Assembly (NCBI RefSeq): GCF_014490665.1
Contig: NZ_CP061038.1
Location: 3,348,001 to 3,412,000, forward strand
DNA length: 64,000 nucleotides
Direction of reading: 5' to 3'
DNA from: Sphingomonas alpina
GTDB lineage: Bacteria; Pseudomonadota; Alphaproteobacteria; Sphingomonadales; Sphingomonadaceae
Shown here piece after piece: positions 26,562 to 35,116 of this stretch. Below the pieces are notes generated by a model. The model was not told where the DNA came from, searched no databases, and saw nothing but the letters and a program-made list of their open reading frames with translations. Position 1 is the first letter of the stretch, and each line of letters begins with the position of its first letter. Made by a program: the position numbers and the translations under genes.

Positions 26562-27662
26562 ATGACCATCGACGCAATCCACGCCAGCCGGGCAACCGCC
26601 ATGATCGGCGCCGCCCTGTTGGCACTCATTGCAACGGGCGCCCGGGCGCAGGACGTGCTTCCCGCCGCCTCCCCTGCCCCGCCGCCATGCCGGATGGTCG
26701 GCGACGCGCCGAGCGCGGCAGGCGTTCCGCAGTTCATCCGCATCGATCCCGCCGCCGCCACGCGCATGGCCGAGATCGGGCTCGACCGTGCGGGCATTTT
26801 CGCACGCATGGCGGAGACCTCGATCCCCGAGACGATGGGCTGCTGGGCCATGCCGGCGGGAAATTTCGACAGCCAGCTGATCTCGGTCGGCATGGCGCAG
26901 TGGAATTTCGGTACCGGCAGCCTGCAGCCGGTGCTGCAACGCTGGCGCGACGGATTCAGCTCGGGCGGGCGGTTCAAACGCGCGTTGAAGGCGCTCGCGC
27001 CAACCTATGGCAAATTGCTTTTCTCGAAGGATTGCCGCGTGGTGCCGGTGCGCGACAAATGCCGCGCCGGGATCCTTGCCGCAGAGGATGCGAGCGGCCG
27101 GCTGAACCCGGTGATCGCGACGGAGCTGACCGCGATCTTCGAAAGCGACGCGATGCTGCAGGTCCAGACCGATACTTATATCGAGCTGCTCGATGCGGTG
27201 CGGCTCGACTTGCTGCGCGTCTTTCCCGCCGGGCAGATGACCCTGCGCAAGGTGCGCTGGGCGATCGACACCCGGGTGCAGCAGGGCTTTCTGCCCGGCG
27301 ACGAGGATGTCGCGCGGCTGCGGACGAAGTTGGCTGCAATGCCCGAGGTGGAACGCTGGCCGCGGCTGCGCGCGATCATCGCCTGGTACAAGGCGCTGGC
27401 CGAGACGATCGACCAGGACGGCGTCGGCCGCGACCATCAATGGAATGTGCAGCGCTGGGCCTGCATGATCGATGCCGGCGCGATCGATGCGGAGCAATAT
27501 GAACTGCTCAGCCTCACCTTCCTGCGCAGCCGCACCGCGATCGGCAATAGCGGGCGTTGGCAGGCACTGACTTTCGAACGGCGTGCGAAGATCATCCTTG
27601 GCGTCGGCAGCGTCAGCGGCAAGCGCGATGGCGAGTGCGCGGCACAGCCTGCGGCATCATGA
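26562..27662 (+). CDS. Secreted hypothetical protein, possibly lysozyme/chitosanase-like fold
   Basis: A 366-residue protein with a signal peptide (about 1-29, ...GARAQ). I do not recognise it firmly. A central GCWAMPAGNFDSQLISVGMA followed by QWNFGTGSLQPVLQRW resembles the GxGxxQWN-type segment of lysozyme-superfamily proteins in which a helix begins after a Gly-rich turn, and the rest is mostly helical (WAIDTRVQQGFLPG, AIIAWYKALAETI). Four to five cysteines could form disulfides in the periplasm. It follows the NIPSNAP gene by 43 nt and may share its transcript. The fold suggestion is tentative. Confidence 0.6.
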   Translation: MTIDAIHASRATAMIGAALLALIATGARAQDVLPAASPAPPPCRMVGDAPSAAGVPQFIRIDPAAATRMAEIGLDRAGIFARMAETSIPETMGCWAMPAGNFDSQLISVGMAQWNFGTGSLQPVLQRWRDGFSSGGRFKRALKALAPTYGKLLFSKDCRVVPVRDKCRAGILAAEDASGRLNPVIATELTAIFESDAMLQVQTDTYIELLDAVRLDLLRVFPAGQMTLRKVRWAIDTRVQQGFLPGDEDVARLRTKLAAMPEVERWPRLRAIIAWYKALAETIDQDGVGRDHQWNVQRWACMIDAGAIDAEQYELLSLTFLRSRTAIGNSGRWQALTFERRAKIILGVGSVSGKRDGECAAQPAAS

Positions 27663-27677
27663 TGCCCCGAACGTGCG

Positions 27678-27962
27678 TCAGATCAGCCTGACCAGCGCGG
27701 TGCCCACTACCGCAATCCCCATCGACAGGAGCGGCGAGCGCCAGATCAGCATCGCGACCATCGCGCCGGCGACGCCCGCCGCGAGTGCTACATCGCCGGC
27801 CAGGATCACCGGCACCACGAACGCGGCGAGCGTACAGGTCGCAAGATGGTCGAGCAGCCGGCGAACTGGCTCAGGCACGCGATTGGTCGCGACCAGCCAG
27901 GCGCCGAGGATGCGCGTGGCATAGGTGGCAAGCGCCATCATCCCGATCGCAAGCGCGGTCAT
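27678..27962 (-). CDS. azlD: AzlD-type small subunit of a branched-chain amino acid exporter
   Basis: A 94-residue membrane protein with about three to four helices (MTALAIGMMALATYATRILG at the N-terminus, then LATCTLAAFVVPVILAG). The TYATRILG motif is typical of AzlD. I chose ATG 27962, which lies 1 nt after the azlC stop, so the pair is coupled. It works with AzlC to export branched-chain amino acids. Confidence 0.85.
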   Translation of the reverse strand: MTALAIGMMALATYATRILGAWLVATNRVPEPVRRLLDHLATCTLAAFVVPVILAGDVALAAGVAGAMVAMLIWRSPLLSMGIAVVGTALVRLI

Positions 27963-27963
27963 C

Positions 27964-28662
27964 TCAGCGTCTGGCATCGAGGCAATAGCCGAACAGCGCG
28001 CCGCCGAGCGCACCGGAGATGACCGCCCAATGCGTCGGCATGACGAGCGAGAGGCCCGCGGCTGCGCCTCCCGCGACGATCCAGGGCGGAACGTCGCGCG
28101 GCCCCTTTGCTGCACCGATCAGGACGCAGACGAAAAACGCCGGCATCAATGCATCGACACCGAACTGACGCGGATCGCCGATCGCCTGGCCGGCAAAGGC
28201 ACCGACCAGCGTTCCCGCAACCCAGGTCAGCCAGAGCAACAGCCCGCCGCCGAGCAGATGGCCGAGGTCGCGTTCGCCACCGGCGATCGCCTGGCGGGTC
28301 GAGGCCCAGTTCGCGTCGCTGAGCACAGCAAGCACCGCATAGCGCCGCACCGGCGGCGCGGCATCGAGATAGTCGCCCAGCGTCGCACCGAGCACGACGT
28401 GACGGCCGTTGATTGCCAGCGTGGTCATCAGGATCGCGACCCAGGGCAAGGGATACTGCCACAGATCGAGCACCGCATATTGCGCCGCGCCGGCAAAGAC
28501 GAAGCCGCTCATCGCCGCTGCTGCTGCGGGGCTCAGGCCGGCCTCGACCGCCGCGGCGCCGAAGCCGATGCCGAACACTGCCACGGCGATCGCGGCGGCG
28601 AACAGGTCGCGAAACCCGCGACCGACACCGGCGAGGGACAAGTCTGTTGCGGCAGCGGGCAT
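27964..28662 (-). CDS. azlC: AzlC-type branched-chain amino acid exporter large subunit
   Basis: A 232-residue membrane protein. FGIGFGAAAVEAGLSPAAAA, SGFVFAGAAQYAVLDLW, AILMTTLAINGRHVVLGATL and MPAFFVCVLIGA are AzlC hallmarks. ATG 28662 has AAGGGG 6 nt upstream, so I prefer it to the frame opening at 28749. It diverges from the GlxA-type regulator, which may control it. Confidence 0.88.
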   Translation of the reverse strand: MPAAATDLSLAGVGRGFRDLFAAAIAVAVFGIGFGAAAVEAGLSPAAAAAMSGFVFAGAAQYAVLDLWQYPLPWVAILMTTLAINGRHVVLGATLGDYLDAAPPVRRYAVLAVLSDANWASTRQAIAGGERDLGHLLGGGLLLWLTWVAGTLVGAFAGQAIGDPRQFGVDALMPAFFVCVLIGAAKGPRDVPPWIVAGGAAAGLSLVMPTHWAVISGALGGALFGYCLDARR

Positions 28663-28771
28663 GGCATACCCCTTATCGCTGCGCGCGCGCCGGGCAAGCG
28701 ACGCAAATGCCAATGCGACGAACATCGCGCCAATTGTTGAGATTGGCATGATATCCGGTTAAACGAAGATC

Positions 28772-29764
28772 ATGCCGGATACACCCCATTTCGATCCACC
28801 TCATTCGGTCGCGATCCTCGCCTATCAGGGCCTGTGCCTGTTCGAATATGCGACCGCGCTGGAGGTGCTGAGCAATCGCCGCTCGGCTGACGACCGTCCA
28901 CTCTATGCGGTGGCGAGTTTCTCGCTCGAAGGATCGTCGATCCTGACCGACCGCGGCGTACCGATCACGGTCGAGGCATCGGATGAGGTGTTTCACGACG
29001 CGCAAACCATCGTCGTACCCGGATGGCGCATGGGCCCCGTACCGGACCCGATCGCCGCCGCGCTGGCCATGGCGCATCGGCGCGGCGCACGGATCGTGTC
29101 GATCTGCACCGGCGCGTTCGTGCTGGCGGCGGCAGGGCTGCTCGACGAGCGGCATGCGACGACGCACTGGCAATATGCCGACCAGCTCGCGCGCGACCAT
29201 CCGCGCGTCTCGGTCGATGCGATGGCGCTCTATATCGACGAGGGCAGCATCATCACCTCGGCCGGATCGTCGGCCGGGATCGACATGCTGCTTCATCTCA
29301 TGCGGCGCGATTTCGGGGCGGCGGCCTGCAACGCCGCTGCCCGCGCGATGGTCGTGCCGCCGCACCGCGAAGGCGGCCAGGCGCAATATGCCGAAACTCC
29401 CGTGGCCGAAGTTCATCACAAGGCATTCTCGATGGTGATCGAACGGTTGCGGCGCGATCCAGCCGGCGACCACCGGATCGAGACGCTCGCCGCCACAGCC
29501 GCGATGAGCCCGCGCACCTTCTTCCGCAAGTTCCGCGCCGCGACCGGCCATACGCCCTATGACTGGATCCTGCTCGAACGGATCCGGCTGGCCAAGGCAA
29601 TGCTCGCGGAGGGCGACCTGCCGGTCGAGCGCATCGCCGAACGCGCAGGCTTCGGTGCCGCCGATACCTTCCGGCACCATTTCCGCCGTGTCGTCGGCAC
29701 CACGCCGAGCCAGTTCCGTGCCGCCTTCCAGCATGACGGGAACTCGCTCCAGGCGGCCGAATGA
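28772..29764 (+). CDS. GlxA-type AraC-family regulator with DJ-1/PfpI domain
   Basis: A 330-residue transcription factor: an N-terminal class I glutamine-amidotransferase-like (DJ-1/PfpI) domain (about 10-190; IVSICTGAFVLAAAG carries the elbow Cys) and a C-terminal AraC helix-turn-helix pair (about 225-325; LAATAAMSPRTFFRKFRAAT, VERIAERAGFGAADTFRHHF). Members often sense nitrogen compounds such as carnitine, arginine or related amines. It diverges from azlCD and is followed by an ABM-domain gene. Confidence 0.9.
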   Translation: MPDTPHFDPPHSVAILAYQGLCLFEYATALEVLSNRRSADDRPLYAVASFSLEGSSILTDRGVPITVEASDEVFHDAQTIVVPGWRMGPVPDPIAAALAMAHRRGARIVSICTGAFVLAAAGLLDERHATTHWQYADQLARDHPRVSVDAMALYIDEGSIITSAGSSAGIDMLLHLMRRDFGAAACNAAARAMVVPPHREGGQAQYAETPVAEVHHKAFSMVIERLRRDPAGDHRIETLAATAAMSPRTFFRKFRAATGHTPYDWILLERIRLAKAMLAEGDLPVERIAERAGFGAADTFRHHFRRVVGTTPSQFRAAFQHDGNSLQAAE

Positions 29765-29853
29765 TTGGCGCGATCTGCCGCCCCTTTGGCAGTTCGCACG
29801 CTCGCCCTATTCGGCCGATCGCCGGACAAGCAACCGCCAACAAACGGAGTGCC

Positions 29854-30162
29854 ATGTCCATGATTGCAAGGATCTGGAAGGGCGCGGTCCCCACTATCAG
29901 GGCGGCTGACTATCTCGACCTGATGCGCTCGGTGTCCCTGCCCGACTATCGCGCGGTGGAGGGCAATGCCGGCGCCTGGTGTCTCCACCAGCAAGATGGT
30001 GATCTGACGCAGATCACCATGCTCACCTTCTGGACCGATATGGCCGCGATCTCGCGTTTTGCGGGGAGCGATCCGGCGGTGGCGAAATATTATCCGTTCG
30101 ACCCGGATTTCCTGATCGAGATGACCCCCGGCGTTGAGCATCTCGAGATATTGCAGGCCTGA
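29854..30162 (+). CDS. Antibiotic-biosynthesis-monooxygenase (ABM) domain protein
   Basis: A 102-residue dimeric alpha-beta barrel protein. MIARIWKGAVPTIRAADYLD opens the fold, and LTFWTDMAAISRFAGSDPAVA plus YYPFDPDFLIEMTPGVEHLE match the ABM family. ATG 29854 is preceded by AACGGAG. It is 89 nt after the GlxA-type gene. Such proteins act as small oxygenases or haem-degrading or scavenging factors; the substrate here is not evident. Confidence 0.75.
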   Translation: MSMIARIWKGAVPTIRAADYLDLMRSVSLPDYRAVEGNAGAWCLHQQDGDLTQITMLTFWTDMAAISRFAGSDPAVAKYYPFDPDFLIEMTPGVEHLEILQA

Positions 30163-30283
30163 AACGATATGCGATGCAAGATGGTACACTTGCAGATCAC
30201 CTACCTAAAAAACGAGTCGCAGCCCGGCCATTTTATGATTAAGGAAAGATTGCCGGTCCCGCCGGCAAACTAGGGGGGGAATC

Positions 30284-31270
30284 ATGATTACACTCGGCAA
30301 GCGCCTTATGGTCGCTTTGCTCGCGCTATTGGCGAGCTCCTTGATTTACAGCGCGCCGGCAGCGGCGCAGGCAACGCGGACCTGGGTGTCCGGCGTCGGC
30401 GACGACGCCAATCCTTGCAGCCGCACCGCGCCGTGCAAGACCTTTGCCGGCTCGATCTCCAAGACCGCCGCCGGCGGCGAAATCAACTGCCTTGATCCGG
30501 GCGGCTTCGGCACGGTGACGATCACCAAGTCGATCTCGATCATCTGCGAGAATAACCCGGAGGCCGGCGTCACCTCACCGGGCGTCAACGGCTTCATCAT
30601 CAACGGTACCAATGTCAGCGTCGTGCTCGCCGGCATCGACGTTGAGGGCCTGGGCAACACCACGACCACCGCGGGGGTCAACGGAATCAATTTCCTCAAC
30701 GGCGCATCGCTGATCGTGCGCGACATGAAGATCCGCGGCTTCCGCAATGGCTACGGCATCAATTTCGCGCCCAATTCCAACGCGCAGCTGTTCGTCGAGA
30801 ACACGATCATTTCCGATAGCGGCAGTTCCACGACGGTTACAACCGGCGGTGTCAACGTGGCGCCGGCTGCCGGGATGACGGCACGTATCACGATCGTCAA
30901 TTCGCAGATCGTCAACAATCTGAACGTCGGCCTGCGCATCGATACTACGGGCATTGTGGGATCGAAGATCGTCGCGTCGATCGACAACACTCAATTGGTC
31001 AACAATGCGAATGGCCTTCTGATCAAGACGCCTGCGGGCACCGGCGCGGCGGATTTCACGCTGACCGATTCGAACATCGCTCAGAACACCGGCTTCGGCA
31101 TGATCATCAACGGTGCGGCCACAACGGCACGCGTCGGAAATACCACGATCACCAATAACGGCACCGGGATCAATCTTCTCGGCTCGGCAACCGTGAAAAG
31201 CTATGGCGACAATCGTCTGGATGCGAACACGACCGACGGAGCCTTCTCCTCGATCCTTCCTAAAAAATAG
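30284..31270 (+). CDS. Secreted right-handed parallel beta-helix protein
   Basis: A 328-residue protein with a signal peptide (about 1-30, ...APAAAQ). After TWVSGVGDDANPCSRTAPCK come repeated rungs of the parallel beta-helix (pectin-lyase fold) rich in Asn, Ile, Val and Gly: VTITKSISIICENN, GINFLNGASLIVRDMKIRGF, ITIVNSQIVNNLNVGLRID, DSNIAQNTGFGMIING. No lyase or hydrolase catalytic motif is recognised; such proteins are often surface or adhesion factors. A purine-rich GGGGGG lies just upstream of the ATG. It stands alone, 120 nt after the previous gene. Confidence 0.78.
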   Translation: MITLGKRLMVALLALLASSLIYSAPAAAQATRTWVSGVGDDANPCSRTAPCKTFAGSISKTAAGGEINCLDPGGFGTVTITKSISIICENNPEAGVTSPGVNGFIINGTNVSVVLAGIDVEGLGNTTTTAGVNGINFLNGASLIVRDMKIRGFRNGYGINFAPNSNAQLFVENTIISDSGSSTTVTTGGVNVAPAAGMTARITIVNSQIVNNLNVGLRIDTTGIVGSKIVASIDNTQLVNNANGLLIKTPAGTGAADFTLTDSNIAQNTGFGMIINGAATTARVGNTTITNNGTGINLLGSATVKSYGDNRLDANTTDGAFSSILPKK

Positions 31271-31344
31271 ACCTGCCTTGAAACTGGATTTGGCCGCGTA
31301 TCCGCATATCTGTGTGGTGCGCGGCCATTGCTCGAGCATATAGC

Positions 31345-31617
31345 TCAGCGCGATTGGTCATCCGGCTCGAGCAGGCCATCGGCCAGGGCCTGGGTTACAA
31401 AGGCCCTGACGTCGGCGGCCACCGTCGCGCGCGGCGCATCATGACACGCGGCAAGCGTATCGACGATCGCATCCACGTCCTCGCCCCGGGCAATGCTGCG
31501 CCAGATCTCGGAAGCGATCGGGTTCAGTCCGTGATATTTCTCGTCGCGCAAATCGAAGAGCACCAGCTCTCCCTCAACATCCTGCCAGACGATGCGATCG
31601 GATAGCGTCGGCGGCAA
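31345..31617 (-). CDS. Orphan PqqD-family (RiPP recognition element-like) protein, TTG start
   Basis: A 90-residue protein of the PqqD fold, which in RiPP pathways binds leader peptides and in PQQ synthesis chaperones PqqA. DRIVWQDVEGELVLFDLRDE, YHGLNPIASEIWRSIARG and VRAFVTQALADGLLE fit the family. The only ATG in frame (31725) would add 36 unlike residues; TTG 31617 has TTGGAG 9 nt upstream and opens exactly at PPTLSDR, so I choose it. No precursor, radical-SAM, cyclase or HPr-kinase partner is adjacent. It lies downstream of a TetR gene on the same strand. It may be a remnant of a lost RiPP cluster. Confidence 0.72.
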   Translation of the reverse strand: MPPTLSDRIVWQDVEGELVLFDLRDEKYHGLNPIASEIWRSIARGEDVDAIVDTLAACHDAPRATVAADVRAFVTQALADGLLEPDDQSR

Positions 31618-31706
31618 ACTACTTACTCCAATAGAGGGGGAATCCCTCGATATCACGCAAAGCGCCCGCCATGAACAGCGGGATCGACCCGCAACCGCCG
31701 GACGAT

Positions 31707-32426
31707 CTATCGCGGGGCTCCCCATGCGCGCATGAAGCTGTCGATCGCATCATCGATATCCTGCGCGACGCTGCCCGGATTGCGGAAACCCTCGATCCCC
31801 AGCAGCATCTCCTGGAAGCAGCCCGACTTGCACATCGACGCGAATTGCCGCGCGGCAACCATTGGGTCGCCGGGCCGCAATCGGCCATCGTCCATTGCCG
31901 CCCCGATATACGTGGCAAGCCGCGCCCTGCCGCGTTGCGGCCCGCGCTCGTAGAACATCGCGCCGAGCTCTGGAAAACGCTGGGCTTCCCCCATCACGAC
32001 ACGGTGCAGCGCGACGATCGACTCCGAAAGGATCGTCGCCATCATAGCGGTCGCAAAACGGCGCAGCGTCGGCTCGATCGGCCCAGCCGGGTCGAGCTCG
32101 ATCATCCACACGCTGCTGTACTGGTCGACGATATCATCGACCACCGCCGCGAACAGATCCTGCTTGGACGGGAAATAGGACCAGAGCGTGGTCTTCGACC
32201 CCCCGACCGCCGAGGCGATCGCCGACATGGCGGTCTGACCATAGCCATCGGCGAAGAAGGCGTCGCGCGCTGCATCGACAAAGGCCTGGCGCCGCAATGC
32301 ACGGCCATCCGGCTGCTTCGCGGCGATGGCCGGATTGACCACGACAAAGGCCGAGCCGTGCACATCCTCGCCGCTGGAGCGCACGCGATGGTCGCTGGAG
32401 GGATCAGTAATACTATCTGGTATCAT
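31707..32426 (-). CDS. TetR/AcrR-family repressor of the efflux operon
   Basis: A 239-residue regulator if ATG 32426 is used. The helix-turn-helix is at about 45-92 (RRQAFVDAARDAFFADGYGQ, MSAIASAVGGSKTTLWSYF, PSKQDLFAAVV). The N-terminal about 30 residues are atypical and the ATG codon lies inside one operator copy; a GTG within GEDVHG (about residue 22) preceded by GGCGAG is a likely alternative. It diverges from the OMF-EmrA-EmrB operon, and two copies of an identical palindrome occupy the gap, so it should repress the pump and itself. Confidence 0.85.
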   Translation of the reverse strand: MIPDSITDPSSDHRVRSSGEDVHGSAFVVVNPAIAAKQPDGRALRRQAFVDAARDAFFADGYGQTAMSAIASAVGGSKTTLWSYFPSKQDLFAAVVDDIVDQYSSVWMIELDPAGPIEPTLRRFATAMMATILSESIVALHRVVMGEAQRFPELGAMFYERGPQRGRARLATYIGAAMDDGRLRPGDPMVAARQFASMCKSGCFQEMLLGIEGFRNPGSVAQDIDDAIDSFMRAWGAPR

Positions 32427-32427
32427 T
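32410..32427. promoter_or_regulatory. TetR operator copy 1
   Basis: ATACTATCTGGTATCATT, the exact reverse complement of operator copy 2. Each copy is itself a palindrome of the form GATAC-N6-GTATC with one end mismatch here. It overlaps the first codons of the longest tetR reading frame. Confidence 0.75.
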
Positions 32428-32462
32428 TTGATTGACAGCCGTAACGAACAAGATCAGGGGCG

Positions 32463-32480
32463 AATGATACCAGATAGTAT
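32463..32480. promoter_or_regulatory. TetR operator copy 2
   Basis: AATGATACCAGATAGTAT, with the following C completing GATAC-CAGATA-GTATC, a perfect palindrome. It lies 11 nt before the ATG of the efflux outer-membrane gene, where bound protein would block transcription or elongation. Together with copy 1 it brackets the divergent promoters. Confidence 0.78.
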
Positions 32481-32491
32481 CAGGCCTGACC

Positions 32492-33961
32492 ATGCGTCGA
32501 TTCTCCATTCCCTTTTCGGCGTGCCCCGTCGCGCTCGCCGCCGCACTCCTGGCCGCCCCGCTCGGCGGCTGCGTCACCGTGCCCGATCTCGGCACCAAGC
32601 CCGAACCGCGCAGCGCCGCGACGCTCGACTCGGCACAGACGTTGCGGACCACAGCGGCTGCGACTCAGGCCTGGCCCGAACCGGCGTGGTGGACGGCGTT
32701 CGGCGATCCGCAGCTTAACGGGCTGATCGATGAAGCCCTGAAAGCCTCGCCCGACGTGGCCGCCGCCGTGGCGCGAATCAACGCTGCCGATGCGCTGGCA
32801 CGGCAGACCGGCGCCGCATTGCTGCCCGGCCTGAGCGTCGACGGCACGGCCGGCGGCAACAAGCAGAGCAAGAACCTCGGCATCCCACCGCAGTTCGTCC
32901 CCGACGGCATCCAGGATACCGGCCGGTTGACTGCGACCGCGTCATTCGATCTCGATTTGTGGGGCAAGAATCGCGCCGCATTGGCCGCAGCGACCTCCGA
33001 AGCCGAAGCGGCGCGAGTCGATGCCGATCAGGCGCGACTGATGCTCGCCACCAATGTCGCCACCGCCTATGCCGAACTGGCGCAATATCATGCCGAGCGC
33101 GATGTCGCGGTCGAGGCGCTGCGCGTGCGCGGCGCGACCGCCAAACTGACCGCCGAGCGCGTTGCGGTCGGCGTCGATGCGCTGGGCAGCCAGCGCCAGG
33201 CGGAATCGCGCGTCCCGGCCGCCCGCGCCGACATCGGCGCGCTTGACGAAGCGATCGCGCTGACTCGCAACCGGCTGGCCGCCCTGGTCGGCGCCGGCCC
33301 GGATCGCGGATTGACCATCGCCCGGCCGACGCTTGCCGCCACATCCGCCGGGCTGCCCGACAATGCCGGAATCGACCTGATCGGGCGCCGCCCCGACATC
33401 GTCGCAGCCAGATTGCGCGCCGAGGCCGCCGCCAAGCGGATCAAGGTCGCACGCGCCGATTTCTATCCCAATATCAACCTGTCGGCAGTGGTCGGACTGC
33501 AATCGCTTGGGCTCGGCCAGCTGTTCAAGGGCGGATCCAGCTATGGCAATGCCGGGCCGGCTTTCTCGCTGCCGATCTTCGACGGTGGGCGCATCCGTGG
33601 CCGATATGTCCAGGCGCGCGCCAATTACGACACGGCGGTCGCGCAATATGACGGGGTGCTGATCACCGCGCTGCGTGAAGCCGCCGATGCCGTGGCCAGC
33701 CAGAACGCGCTCGGCCAACGGCTCTCACAGCAGCGCGAGGCGCTGACCGCCGCCGCCGATGCCAGCCGCATTGCCGCACTGCGCTACAAGGGCGGGCTTT
33801 CGACGCTGCTGCCCGTACTGACCGCCGATGATTTCGAACTCACCACCCGGCGCGCCGTCGTCGATCTCGAGGCGCGCCGCGTCGCGCTCGACATCGCACT
33901 GATCCGCGCGGTCGGTGGTGGCTACCGCATGACACCCAAGATGATGGGGGAGATAAAGTAA
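32492..33961 (+). CDS. RND/MFS-type efflux outer-membrane lipoprotein (NodT family)
   Basis: A 489-residue outer-membrane channel. The signal ends in the lipobox PLGGC (about residues 23-27). Two outer-membrane efflux repeats follow; PEPAWWTAFGDPQLNGLIDE, ATASFDLDLWGKNRAALAAA and IDLIGRRPDIVAARLRAEA are strong NodT/OprM signatures. Its stop overlaps the ATG of the adaptor gene (TAATGG), so it heads a tightly coupled tripartite pump operon controlled by the divergent TetR. Confidence 0.92.
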   Translation: MRRFSIPFSACPVALAAALLAAPLGGCVTVPDLGTKPEPRSAATLDSAQTLRTTAAATQAWPEPAWWTAFGDPQLNGLIDEALKASPDVAAAVARINAADALARQTGAALLPGLSVDGTAGGNKQSKNLGIPPQFVPDGIQDTGRLTATASFDLDLWGKNRAALAAATSEAEAARVDADQARLMLATNVATAYAELAQYHAERDVAVEALRVRGATAKLTAERVAVGVDALGSQRQAESRVPAARADIGALDEAIALTRNRLAALVGAGPDRGLTIARPTLAATSAGLPDNAGIDLIGRRPDIVAARLRAEAAAKRIKVARADFYPNINLSAVVGLQSLGLGQLFKGGSSYGNAGPAFSLPIFDGGRIRGRYVQARANYDTAVAQYDGVLITALREAADAVASQNALGQRLSQQREALTAAADASRIAALRYKGGLSTLLPVLTADDFELTTRRAVVDLEARRVALDIALIRAVGGGYRMTPKMMGEIK

Positions 33962-35115
33962 TGGCCGACGCCCCGACACCGCAGCCAGTAGCAATCGAAA
34001 CCGAAGCCGCAGCCGCGCCGCCCACCGCCGGCAAGCGCCGGAGGCTTTTGACCATCCTCGCCATCGTGGTGGTGGTGATCGCAGCCCTGTGGGGCCTGTG
34101 GTATTTCATATTCGAGGCCGGACGCGTGCACACCGACAATGCCTATGTCGGCGCGGACTCGGCGCAGGTGACGTCGCTCGTCTCGGGCCCGGTGGCTGAA
34201 GTCCGTGTCGGCGGGACTCAGGCGGTGAAGAAGGGCGACATACTGGTCGTCATCGACGATGCCGATGCGAAGATCGATGTCGCCACCGCCGAGGCGGCAT
34301 TCCGCCTGGCGCAGCAGCGGTTCGGGCAATCGGCAGCACAAGCCGATTCCGCTCGCGCCAAGGTACAGTCGCGCGACGCGGAGATCGCTCAGGCCCGCGC
34401 GCGGCTGATCGACGCCGATGCGACACTTGAACGCACCCGGATCGAGCTTGCCCGCCGCCAGCAGCTGATCAGCAGCGGGGCTGCATCGGGCGAGGAACTG
34501 AGCAGCGCGCGCGCCGCTTATGACAGCGCGCGTGCAGCCCGGGAACTGGCCAAGGCCGGCATCGCGTCCGCCGTCGCCACGCAGAACTCGGCCGGTGGCG
34601 ACGCCGCGGCGAGCGAAGCGCTGGTGCGCGGCACGACGATCGACACCAATCCCGACGTCGCGAGCGCGCGTGCGCGGCTCGACAAGGCACGGCTCGACCT
34701 CGCGCGCACCGTGATCCGCGCACCCGTCGACGGCATCGTCACCAACCGCCAGGTGCAGGTCGGCCAGCGTATCGCGGCCGGTGTCCCGATCATGACCCTG
34801 GTGCCGATCGCCAGCGCCTATGTCGACGCCAATTTCAAGGAGAGCCAGCTGCGCCATGTGAAGATCGGCCAACCGGTCGAACTGACCTCCGACTATTATG
34901 GCGGCGACGTGGTGTTCCACGGCAAGGTCACCGGATTTGCCGGCGGCACCGGGGCGGCCTTCTCACTGATCCCGGCGCAGAACGCGACCGGCAATTGGGT
35001 CAAGGTGGTGCAGCGCCTGCCGGTGCGCGTGACGATCGACCCGAAGGACCTCAACGCCCACCCACTGCGCGTCGGCCTGACGATGGACGCGGTCATCGAT
35101 ACGCGCGGCAAGTAA
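33961..35115 (+). CDS. emrA: EmrA-type periplasmic adaptor
   Basis: A 384-residue HlyD-family adaptor. One membrane helix (about 28-50, LLTILAIVVVVIAALWGLWY), then AYVGADSAQVTSLVSGPVAE, which is the lipoyl-half motif of EmrA, a coiled-coil hairpin (about 95-230, AQARARLIDADATLERTRIE), and the barrel segment DGIVTNRQVQVGQRIAAGVP and VDANFKESQLRHVKIGQPVE. It joins the upstream channel to the MFS pump encoded immediately downstream (1 nt gap). Confidence 0.92.
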   Translation: MADAPTPQPVAIETEAAAAPPTAGKRRRLLTILAIVVVVIAALWGLWYFIFEAGRVHTDNAYVGADSAQVTSLVSGPVAEVRVGGTQAVKKGDILVVIDDADAKIDVATAEAAFRLAQQRFGQSAAQADSARAKVQSRDAEIAQARARLIDADATLERTRIELARRQQLISSGAASGEELSSARAAYDSARAARELAKAGIASAVATQNSAGGDAAASEALVRGTTIDTNPDVASARARLDKARLDLARTVIRAPVDGIVTNRQVQVGQRIAAGVPIMTLVPIASAYVDANFKESQLRHVKIGQPVELTSDYYGGDVVFHGKVTGFAGGTGAAFSLIPAQNATGNWVKVVQRLPVRVTIDPKDLNAHPLRVGLTMDAVIDTRGK

Positions 35116-35116
35116 G

